From Gnetum montanum (taxonomy: Eukaryota; Streptophyta; Gnetopsida; Gnetales; Gnetaceae), in assembly GCA_015680685.1 (NCBI GenBank), contig MNCI01028365.1:445693-478431 (forward strand): DNA of 32,739 nucleotides. Direction: 5' to 3'. Shown one piece after another: positions 10,001-22,000 of the stretch (position 1 is the first letter of the stretch; every line of letters starts with the position of its first letter). The position numbers were made by a program, and so were the translations under genes. Below the pieces are notes generated by a model. That model did no database searches. It was not told where the DNA came from and was given only the letters and a program-made list of their open reading frames with translations.

Positions 10001-13000
10001 ATGTTAGCCAAGGAGCATGGGGTGTTGTCCTATTTTAAAATGTAGAAAATGAAGAAACGGTCTGTGCATGTGCATATCCTATTGGGCTACAGGAAAAAAA
10101 TTTCACGGTCATTAAAAGATTACAGAATTTTAATACCTTTCTAATAGACCAAGAATTCATTTTAGGGATAGATTCATCTAAGAATTCATGTTAAAGACAG
10201 ATTCATCTAATTTGGCTGTATTAATAAAGAAGAAAGTCCTTGGAAACCCAAACTGCAAAGGTTTGTATGGTAGCAACTCTTACTGTCACAGTACGACCAT
10301 TTTTCAGTTGACAGTGACCAAATCCTAGGAAAATACAACTCTTTACCATATGCATTAACAGTAAATTCAAATTTTTTATTATTACATCACCAACCTCAAC
10401 CTCTAGTTCTTTAAGCCATAGAGGCCCAAAAAAAATTGGTCATTCACGCATTACATCACTTTCATTAGTTCCAATAGATACAAAAATCATTTCTGCGAGG
10501 AAGCTCAAGTATGGGAACAACTAATTACCCTAATCTAAATTTTTTTGTTAATATCTCAAGGCAGATAGATTGTGTTCTCGACAATCTAAAATTGTCAAAA
10601 TTATAATCAACATTGATGAAACATGCTTATTTAAATAACATCCTCCTAGTTAGAACAACACCTTTATATGATAAATCAGAAGCAAAAAGATCTTTGCATT
10701 AGTGGGATAAGTGGGAATCCAACTTATGTCAAGCTTTTTAAAGAATAAATATCACAAAGCTAGGATAGAGTAGATTTTTTTACCAATGAGATAATTCAAG
10801 GGAAAAAAAAGTGACTATGAAGAGGAAGATAGCCTATCAACAGCAACTATGATTCCAGAAGCAACAAAGCTAATGGATACATGTAAAGCTTGTGAAGATT
10901 CACGTTACAATATGTATCATATTCATAAGCTGCCCATTTGTAATGATATTAAGTGGCTTATATGTAAAGAGACTCTTTTTCCACAAGATAAAAGAGATTC
11001 TATATACGTCCTCATTCCGTCAAACTTTGTATTTATAGGCGTCTCTTTGTATAGAGATTCTCTATGTGTCAAATACATAATCTTATGATGTTTATCTACA
11101 TATAAGCATGTATTGTAATATATGCTATAGAAGTTCCAATAGAAGTTAAGCATTGATATTTTCAAACCATCTAATGTATTTGCATTTATATGTTTTATTA
11201 ACTACATTAAGGTTATTCGACCATTTTGCTCTAGAGGTTGACCCGATTGAGAGATAGTTGCAGACAATTAAGATTTATGTATATGGTGTTTGTCAATTTC
11301 AAAATACTCTTTGATCCTATGGCAACATTAAGTGACCCAGGATCAAGTGAGCCAAGGATCAGACTAATACCAAGAATCTCAATGCAAACTAATAAAGCAT
11401 TTAGCAATTGCTCATCTTCAAGGCAACATTGATAATTTGGCTGGACACAACACAAGGCTTCTTTTGTCTAATATACCTTTGAACTCACATATTTTGTCAT
11501 TTTTCCAATCTTCATGACAACAATCTAGCAAAGTGATTGAATATTCAGCTTGGAGGTCATAATTAAATTTAGAACTCACTATAATGTTTATTTGTCCTAA
11601 ATGAACATAATGATGGCCTTGTTTCTTCCAATTTTTAGAGTTCTTATGTAAAGAAGGTTTAAAACACCAGGTCATTCCTTCTCCTTTTGACATCTAGGAC
11701 TGCTTCACACTGTTTGATATTTGTAGTGATCTATGTAAAGAACATGTCCAAATCATAAATATCTATTTTGTTAACCTTGGGAAATGAGATTTTACCATCT
11801 TTCTACAAATGATGTCTTTTCCAAAAGAGCTATATGGAAAGGAATTACTACTTCTTGACCACTACTACTAGGCTTATCATTTAGGCAAATTACCTTTGAT
11901 TGAAACATCAAACTTCTATAACTATCCTAATCCACATCCCCTAATTCATCATAAAACTCTTCAACAATAGTTAAATTTGACAATAGAGTACTAACTTCCG
12001 CTTTTTTTGGAGTAACATCCATATATGTAGGTATCTCAGAGGGACATTCAAGTTTGTGAACTAACTCAAGATTTTTACCTCCATGAACTTTCATTGAATA
12101 TACTTCTTAATGGGATTGGGTCTAGTATAGGACTTTTAGGCTTATAACAGATGTTATCACCTACTTCCGTCTTTATTTTATCCTTAATAGCCTTATTATT
12201 TGAATTGCTATACTGTAGAAAATCATGCTTAACAGGTATTGAAATTAAAATAGAGCCAATGAGAATCGAATACTCACAAGCAGTAGTTGAAGAAATAGTG
12301 GAATTGGTACAGTGAGTCCACTATGTTTTATCTATTCCAAAGTCTAGTACCATTTTGGGTGGAGCTGCATAGAACTCATCATAGACTAGCAGCTTAGATG
12401 CATTGAACTTGTGGTTATATACCCAGGCTAGAAATCCTTCAGAGAGATTGACCAAGATTGACATGTTTTAGAATCACTGATGGCAAGAGGCTCGTGCAAA
12501 ACTCAACTAAATTCTAAGGATGTTAACCACTAGCACAAAGGGTCAAATGTAGTTAACAAAATATCCAAACACAAAACACTAGATGGTTTGCAAATAGTAA
12601 CGCTTCAAATCTATTGGAACTTCCACACCATGTATTACAGTACATGCCTATACATAGATCAGCACATGATGTTTGACACAGAGAATCTCTTTGTTAACAT
12701 AGGTAGAGAATCTTTATAAGAAAGACGTTTCTAAATATAAAGTTTGATAGAGATGAATACATAAAAATTCTCTTTTGTCATACAGAAAGAGAATATCATT
12801 ACAGAACACATTTTTTCATATAAAATCTTGAGATTGTGTCAAATGAACAATACAGACCTTATGAATATGGCATACACCATAATGCAAATCTTTACAAGTT
12901 TTACACGTGTCCATTATTAGCTCTACCACTTCTTGAATCATGATTATTTTTGATGGGCTGTCTACTGGTTCATCATCCCTTTTCTTTTATTGAATTATCT

Positions 13001-16000
13001 CATCCAAAAAAATTAGTATTTCCTAAATCCATGGCATTCGTTTTTTGAATAGCCTAACACAACTTGGATTCCCACTTATCCCACTGCAGCTATTCATTGA
13101 AAAGTCTTCTTACTTTTGAGTTCCCATAAAGAGGTCTTCTAATCATGAGGATGTTATCTAAACATTCATGTTGTGAAGGTTTAATCAATATTGATTCTAA
13201 TCTTGACAAATTTTAGATTGTTAATAAAATAATCTATTCTTCATAAGAAATTAACAAAAAGTCTAGATAGGGCATTTAGTTATCAGCTTCCTTGCAGGAA
13301 GTATTTTTGGATCTATTGGTATCAATGAACTTGATCTAATGCAGTTGCCAATGACCAATTTTCCCAGGTCTTTGTTCTCTACTATGAATTCAAGGAATCG
13401 GAAGTGTATATTGATGAGCTAATCATAAAAATTCTAAATTCATGGGTTAATGCATCTTAATAAAGAGTTGCATTTTCCTGAGACTTGATTAACTGAAAAC
13501 TAGTATTGTGATAACAAGAATTGCCACGGTTCAAAAGATTCTAGGGTGAAATTACTGTAGTAATGAGACCGCGTGCCTGTCTCGAGCCACCAGCTACCGA
13601 CATTCAAAACCAACCTGATCTCTGGCAGCTGGTTATGTGGATGGGGTGGACCACATTGCTCCAACACATTGCGGCGGACCCGGAGCTGGACGTCCAGCCA
13701 TTTATACAAATTGGAACGGGGAGTTCACGGTGTTCCGCGGACGCCAAATCCAGGTGACAGTTGACGCCTTGGCCGAGGCGATTGGTGCCCCCGCAACGGG
13801 GGACCGGATTCCCCCGATGGCTCAGTCCCAGGCGGACACCGCTGAGTTCTTTCGGGGCTCCATCCCCCGGATGGCCAACAGCCACATCCGGGGGTCGACC
13901 CTCTCACCCGCATGGTGGGCCGCGGTGGCGCTGGTGAAGCATTACTTCATTTAGTCGGGTTCACATCACAAACTCAACGGGGTACACTTCATGTTTCTCA
14001 AGCGCATACGCACCGAGACTCCTATCAACCTCCCCCACTTCCTCTAGGAGTCTCTATAATGACGCTGACCTGGCCGACACCCGAGGGTGATCTGTGCTCT
14101 TTGGCAGTTTGGCACTCCGATCCCACCGCTCCGGCCGCCGCTTCGGCCTACGCTGGTGAATCAACGACGGAGGGGGAGACGCGGTCATCTGACGGGGGGT
14201 GACGCGGTCTCGGTTGGGCCTGCTACCATGTCCTCCTAGGACCTTGCAGGCGGAGGTTGCACGCGGGGCAGGCCGGCCCAGGCCCCGTTGAGGGATTCGT
14301 CGGCTGAGGATGCCGACCCCAGAGAGAACACGGCTGGGCAAGCGAGTTATGATAGGGGCCGCTGCGGGCTGCTGGGGGAACACTTTCTAAGAAATAGACC
14401 CTGCCCCCACAATCTTACAGCCAGACGCTGCAATGGATCGAGAACGTTATCAGAGACCACATGACAGGTATTGCCCAGATAATTGAAGAGAATTGTCATC
14501 GCCTGGCTGTTGGCCCGAGCGAGCAGTTCTCGGACCTCCAAACCCTCGAGGAGAGTCGGCTCTAACCACAAACACCCCAAAAGCCCCTAACGTCCCGACC
14601 GCCTCAGGGCATCCCCATTAGCAGGTGATATGTCTCAACCCCGGACCTTTAAACAGTATTTCGGACCAAGCCGGGCATGTCCCAGGGGTTTGGGTCCGTT
14701 GTTGGTGTGGGGTTAGCAGCTCTAGCCTGCGCTATACCTATGTATAGTCATTCTTTTTGGGAATAAATTTCGCTATATTTTTTCCAAAAAAAAAAAAACA
14801 AGAGTTGCCACCATGCAAACATTTGCAACTTTGAGTTCCTAGTGATTTTCTTCTCCATTAACACAATCAAATTAAGTAATAAACTTTTTTATTCCTTTAA
14901 TGGCTGCTAGAATTACTTTTACCACAAATTTGGTATTAACCTTTTTTATTCCTTTCATGGCCTCCAAAATTACTTTCACTGCATTCCAATAATTCAATTT
15001 ATTTTTGGCAAAACATTGAGATGCATATGCACATGCCTTTTCTTGTTTTTCTACTTTTTCAAATGAGACAGGGCCCCGTGTTTCATAATTAGCATCAGCG
15101 GCCATAATAAAGGGTTTTGGAACACAGTTATTCTAAGGGTGATGAACTTCCGCATTCCTTCTTCAGCCTTCAGACTTTCATTGTTGCTTCTCTGGTCCAT
15201 GCATATGGTTTACAAATGATTGCTTTTTGACAGAAATGGTTGTGTGAGAAAGCTACTAAACCTGGCTATGCACATGGTTCACACATCCCTAGAAAATGCT
15301 TGCATAGTTGCTTATCACTAATCTCATCTGGGAAATTTGAGCTATATCTACAAACTTTGATATAGCCTCTATATGCTCATCAACATTTTCTGGATTAAAA
15401 AATCATCGATATAATTTACTACAAAATACTTATATGGTTGGAAAATAAAATCCATTCTTCACTGAAATTGAGAAGGCGCCTTCTTAAGTGTAAAAGGCAT
15501 TACCAATCATTCATAAAGACTCATTGGTGTAAATGTAATTTTATGAATATCCTCAACTATCCTGATTTGCATTCAAATTTTGAGGATACCTTTTTGCTAG
15601 ATACTCTTTGAATTAATTCTTCCTAATTTGATACTGGCCACTTGATATCAACTATGGCAGCATTTAGAAGATATCTTTGCTTTTATTCTGATGAGATATC
15701 TGTGGTACTTTTCATCTGAAGTTGTCTCTAAATCTTCAGAATTCAATTCAGATGGAGTTTGTGTGTCTTCTATGGAATAATCTTCACCCTTGTAAAACTC
15801 TTAGACATCTAGCCTATAAACTACATCCACATGCCCAGGTCATTAAAACATGGTTCATTTCATCACCGTGTATTGAAGCTTTTTCTTTTGTTGGCCAGCT
15901 ATGAAGAGGCTTTGCTCTATTGATCCTGGATAAAATATTGTAAGCACTCCATCTTGCTGTCAGTTAATTTTCCATGTTATTGTAGGAGTTAGATTAATTT

Positions 16001-19000
16001 TCCATGTTGTTGTTGAGCCAAGTAATGTGTTTGTTCAAGATACAGCAATTGATTTACTGGTTCCTATTCAAAATCATTCCTGCAGAAAAAAAATTAGGAG
16101 ACAAAAATGGATTTTCAAATTCTTCTAAGCTTGCTGCTTCTAGACTGAACATCTTGATCTGACTGCTCACTGTTTAGTGTTTGAAATATCTTCTGAAATG
16201 TTTTATGATAATGCTCCCCTTTGCACTTGTTCTATTTTAACTTCATATAATTCACCTTGCCCTTTATACATCCTTTTGATCTCTTCTTCAGACTAAATCA
16301 ATTCCCAATTTTCTTCAAAACCTTTTTGAGCAAATAAAAATCTAACTTGTTTGGATGCCTTGTTCTGACATTCATGTGCATAATGACCCTTTTTCTTGCA
16401 AGTAAGGCAGCATATCTGATTTGTTTTTCTTTAATGCATTTCATCTACACTTAATGAATTTATAAGGTCTGAACTTCTTCCTGTGTTGTAGCATAAAAAT
16501 CTTTTAAAATATAATTTGATTTTGAAGATCTTTTACAACCTTAAGTGTCTGCTTCATCTATTTGGTTACGTACAGCACTGCCAAAGTTTGGTAACATACG
16601 CTTAATGTTCATATTAAGACAGGCTTTTTGGATCTCTAATCCAGCATAGTGTACTATATCACAAGAATATAATTAATTTACAGCTATATTCCTATTTACC
16701 AGATAATCAAGCACACTATTTTCCAATTGGCCTGGTAATGATGATAAATATATAGAATTTATTAATGGATTTCTAAATAAAATTAGCCTGTATATTTCTT
16801 TGGCAAAATCATCAGAAAATTTTCAAATTGAGAAAGATCACATAACTTGTGCTTCATGAGAATCAGATGATCTTGAGCTTTCAATGTTTCTGATACATCA
16901 ATAGAGAATCATACGACTGCAGCATTGTAAAATCCATCATAAGCTGGGTCTATAACTTTCTTTTTTTTTTTGGCTTTTCGTGGTGAGTGATCCCACCAAT
17001 GCCTGATTTTACCAAACAATCTACTCATTTCAAACCACAAAGTATCCTCTTGGTCTACTTTTGTAGCATGCTTTGTCACTCTGACTTCTTCAATCCAGAT
17101 CTTTATATGTTTGGCTACTTCCTTTGGTGGCACACGATCAAAATTTAGAAAAGGTATACTCGATATTGCCATGGGAAAGAATGCCTGATTCTACGGATGA
17201 GACTGCCTAGCTGGGTAGGCCATCATAACTTTCCATTACGATTCTTTTAATGAGGAAGATGTGAAGCTAGACTTTATTTCGTAACTAGGCTCACATAGGG
17301 TAGTACTATACTGTTTGGGAACTGCATTTCTCTTTAAAATAGATGAGTGTTCTAGGGATAACATTATTACCTCTTTTATATTTTTCAAGTTTTTCAGACT
17401 TCTTTTTATCATCCATCTTTTCTTCTAAAAGCTTCATCCGAGATAGCATTTCTTCTAATATAGCATAGAGTTAAGCTGGCGTAACTCTTCTTTCTGGTCT
17501 AATGCTGACTGAATATATTATAGTTTAGGTCTGCTCGTCTCAGGTGGTTCTTTATCTGAGATTGTTGTACAAAAGTTTTTCCATTGATCCCCTCTAAGTG
17601 GGCCAATTAGGAATGATCTTGCAAACATTTTTACTGGCTGGAGGATTTAACATCAATATTTGGAATCCAAAAACTACTCCCTTCTTCATGTATATTTCAA
17701 TGGCTAAATGGAATATAGAGATTTAAGATCTATTACAGCTGATCTGGAAAACGCAGAAATAGGATACTTAGAAAATCTTTCTTTTTTCTTTTAAAAAACC
17801 CTGATCTTCTAAATAACATTGTATACATGAATACCCTGGAAAATAACTTTCAGAATTATAGACACCCTGGTCATTTTAGTTTGTGATTTATGTATATGGT
17901 ATTTCAGTTGAAAATGCTTCTTGCTCTTATTGCAGCATTAACTTATCCAAGGATCAGCTTAACACTTTGAATCTCAATGTAAACTAATCTGGCATTTAGT
18001 AAATGCTCATCTTTGAAAGAGAACTGAAGACTTGGTTGGATAGAGCACAAGGCATCTTTGTCAAATACATCTTTGAACTGACATATTTTGCCAAACTTCC
18101 CAATCTTCATAAAGGCAACATGCAGAGTGACTAAATAATCAGCTTGGACGTCATAATTAAATTTAGGACCCACTATAATGCCTATTTGTCCTAAATGAAT
18201 GTAGTGATGACCTTGTTTCTTCCATTTCTGTAAAGAAGGATATCACCAGTCACATTCCTTCTCCTTTGACATCTATGATTGCTTCAGATTGTTTGATATT
18301 TGTAGTGATCCAAGAAGAGAACATGTCTAAATCATAAACATCTCTTTTCTTTACCTCAGGAAATGACATTTTACCATCATTTTCTACAAATGATTTCTTT
18401 TCCAAAACAGCATTATGGAATGGAATTACTGCCTGTTGATCACTACTACTATGCTTATCTTTTAGGGTAATAGTCTTTGATCAAAAGATCAAAATTCTGT
18501 GGCTAACCCAATCAATACTCTCTAATTCATCATGAAACTATCCAACAACAGTTATATTTGGAATTAATTTAAATTGAGTCTATTAATGTATCAGAAACAC
18601 TGAAAGCTCAAGATCATGTGGTTCTAATAAAGTGCAAGTTATGCAATGTCTCTCGATTTGAAAAGTTTTTTGATGATACTGCCGAAGAAATATACATGCT
18701 AAATTTATGTAGAAATACATCAAAAAATTCTATATATTTATCAGCATTACCAAGCCAATTGGAAAACTGATCAACTATTTTGTAATGCAATGTATTGTTT
18801 CTACAATGCAGCTGATAACTGCTACTTCGTTCTTAAGCTTTAAGGCTCCCAAATAGCTCAGTAGCTAACATGGGCTAAAGGCCAGCTTCGCAATATCCTG
18901 CTTCACTATAAAGTACATATTACTAAGTAATGTTCTATCTGAGTTGAACTATTGTTACATAGCTACAACTTATTTGCGTTGAGCTACTGTTTTGCAGCTA

Positions 19001-22000
19001 CAGCTATTTTCACTACTTTATGCAATGCATGTTCACTTCAATGAGTGAACTATTCCAATAAAGTGCATATTCACAATTCACTCATTGTCTTCCTTCTACA
19101 ATTAGGCATCTTCACTGACTCTTCCCAGCTGTTGTTTTAACAAAGGTTTCTTCTCTTCAGTAGGAAGGTTGTCTTTTGCTCATCAGTCTTTATGCTCACA
19201 CTTGTGAAATACTTTCGATGGGTCTTTTACCTAGTCACAAAACATCATCACTGTTCTCATTTGGGTTACATGCATTTGTTTCAAGAATAACAAATGCATT
19301 TTAATCAATTGCTCTCCATAGTCACAAAGGTAGTTTTTAAGTTCATAACTCTAACAAAATCTAAGATCTAGAAATCAATATTAATTTACCTCCGAACAAA
19401 GATGAATGACGGAAAAGAATTCATGCAGTCGACCCTATGTAATTAGGATAAGGATAAGATGATTATAATATAAATGAAATATCCCTATAATTACAATGTC
19501 TAAGACTAACTAAAAATTGAACCCAATACCTCTTAAAAATACAAAACAAAAACATGAATAAAATGTTTTTAAAATAATAATAATAGTAACTATATACAAA
19601 CAGACACAATGTGCTCATGAAGTAATGCAGCGTTGAAAGAGACAACTGTTAGCTCTGACTGGAAAGGCTTCAAAGCCTTCGCAACATGTCTGTCTGAACA
19701 TGGGATTAACTGCTTGCCAATCCATTTGACATGTTGCTCATTTAATCATTTGACCCACCCATGCTTATAAATTCTATTAAGCCTGCATATCTTGTGCCAT
19801 TTATATCTGTTTTTGCAATAGAATCTTCACATCACTTAGCCTCAAGAAATAGAAGCAACACAGACCATCCTTGAAAAACTATCTGACTTTATGCAAAGGC
19901 AGTTCCAAGCATTATTTGAAACAATTTAAATTTATCCAAAAAAAAAGTATATACATGCATAGTCTAATTACATTTTGATGTTTTCAAACACTTACCTTGT
20001 TGCATAACTGACATGACTACCTATAACTTCAATTAAATCTTTTTGAGAAGAAAAAAACAAAAAAAAAGGTCCAAATTTAAGTAGCATCTTAACATATATA
20101 AAATATTCTTTTGAAGAGAAATAAATGTCCAATTTTGCCCAAAAACTGCACCAGAACAATTTAATGGCCAGGAAGCCTTATTGGGTGAAGCTGCTTACCT
20201 GTTTTCGTTAATCATTTAAATGTGGTTAAAGGAATTCATGTTCTCCTAGAAGTGACATAATGAATCTCAAGCCCAAATATCAAAATATTTATTAAGCATG
20301 GAAGATAGCAAATTAGAAATATGAAATACCTGGCACATATAACTGGAAGCAAAGTCATTGATAACAGCAAAGCCACAGTATAGTTTTGAAGCAATGGACC
20401 TCGCTCTTCTTTGACTACCAGAAAAAACAGCACAACCAAGGCCAAAGTCTGAATCATTTGCAAGTGCAATAGCCTCATCATCCGAGCTGAACTTCATGAT
20501 TGCAATTATTGGTCCAAATATCTACATTACAGATAATGCAATTCTTTAGCGTCGAAACCGCTCATACTTCAAGTTCAAACAAATTACTTAACTATTTTGA
20601 TGATTGATAACCACCTCTTCTTTCATCAATTGCATCGAATGGTTAACATTGAGTAGTACTAGAGGTGGGTAGAACTGGCCAACGACATCCTCTCCAAAAC
20701 TTCCAAGAAATACTTTACCCCGGACTGCAATCTCAGCACCCTTCTCCAAAGCATCATTCACAAGACTTTGCAGTTTATCAGAATGCTCAGGTAAACAGAG
20801 AGCTCCCATGTCATATGTCCCCTCCAGAGGTGGCCCCTGTATTTAAAGAAGACTTGATTCATACAAAATGTTCCCAGACTATATTTTTAAAAAGAACAAT
20901 TGCATGGTAATCTATTGACAGGCAAATAAGATATGCCATTCTAACCTAATGACATGAGACAAATAACAGAATAAGCATTCATGTTTTAAGAGTTGATTTA
21001 TCCATAAATGAGGATGAATTATGTAGGGGATCACTATTTTCTTACGTGTATGTACCCCTGTTATTTAGAGTGATGTATTCACAACCATATAAGATAAGTG
21101 CGCCTCTCTATTAAAAAATAAACAATAATTAAAGGGTTTCCAAAGAAATACATGTGCACTTACGATTGAAAATGGACTGAATCATTATCATCTTTATATA
21201 CATGAAATTATATGCGTAGTTTACGGTATATGCGGAAACCATAATGAATATTATTCACATGAATCGGTTTAGTTTTCAAAAATGACAGAAAAATTGAGAT
21301 CAACTGATATCTATCTTTCAGAAGAAAGCATTCACAATCTGCTATCAAGTTCTGTCCTTACCACACGAATAGATTTCACAATGTTAATAATCTGGTTGGT
21401 AAAAGAAGTATAGATATGTTCATGCACATAGAATCTCTCAGCCCCAGCGCAATTCTGGCCACTTGATTGCAATGCAGCTCTGGCAGCTATTTGTGCAACC
21501 TGCAATGGAGAGATAATGGATTAGAGTAGAATTATTATTAAAATTAGATGTCAAGAATCTGAAGATATCACGGCATTGTGGGAAACCAAATAAAAGTATG
21601 AAACTGGCACCCAAACTTTTAAAAGAGTAATTAATGACACACGTAATTAACGTCCACATCATCACAAACAATAAAGGCATCCTTTCCACCAAGTTCAAGG
21701 GTCAACGGTGTCAATGTCTTTGATGCATTTCCCATTACCTGCAACAAAGATAAATAAAGCCATCATCGAATTTAGTGTTCACAGTGCACATTTTAACAAA
21801 AAGAAGAACATAAATATTTTATCAGCATCAAACACATGTGACAAGCTGAATTTACACTCTTTTAGGAACAAGCTGAACAAATGGCAATTATTAAAACAGT
21901 GAAACAGAGGTGAACACATACCATTCTACCAACAGTTGTAGATCCAACAAATATAACTTTGTCAACAGAAGAGACAAGTGCCTCTCCAGTTTCACCAAAA

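Larger units (their letters stand above)
10201..11250 (+). repeat. Caulimovirid 3' region, left arm of inverted repeat
   Basis: Homologous in reverse orientation to about 12540-13527 plus 14797-14870, the two right-arm pieces being separated by a retroposon. Shared words include GGGATAAGTGGGAATCCAA (10707 region), GAAGTTCCAATAGA (11130 region) and AAACCATCTA. Identity is about 70-80 percent by eye. It covers the viral stretch after RNase H, a Cys/His module and a non-coding segment. Confidence 0.75.
12540..13527 (-). repeat. Caulimovirid 3' region, right arm of inverted repeat
   Basis: Reverse-orientation counterpart of 10240-11250. It continues, across the retroposon at 13528-14796, into 14797-14870. 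Together with the movement-protein copy next to it, it shows that the minus-strand unit wraps from the 3' end of one viral genome into the start of another. Confidence 0.75.
7463..20329 (-). other. Giant intron 12 of ALDH22A1 (about 12.9 kb)
   Basis: The donor follows the CAG ending exon 12 (GTATTTC) and the acceptor is ...TTACTCTAG before exon 13; both keep codon phase 0. The flanking exons encode SSYMCQ and SLPFGG, which are contiguous in this family, so nothing coding is missing. The intron carries caulimovirid fragments on both strands, a retroposed GC-rich element and tRNA-like sequences. The next largest intron is intron 3 at 2.4 kb; intron 4 is about 0.9 kb and the others are 85-525 bp. 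Expansion by insertion is the simple explanation. Confidence 0.92.

Noticed and set aside
13604-14383. Several minus-strand frames in the GC-rich block
   Set aside because: GC-rich DNA yields long chance frames; the poly(A) tail and the recognisable domain fix the sense as plus.
13528-14796. GC-rich block as a recent bacterial or organellar transfer
   Set aside because: The poly(A) tail, AATAAA, the target-site duplication and the empty site in the paralogous viral copy identify a retroposed eukaryotic RNA.
20665-20910. 81-codon plus-strand open frame
   Set aside because: Antisense shadow of ALDH22A1 exon 11.
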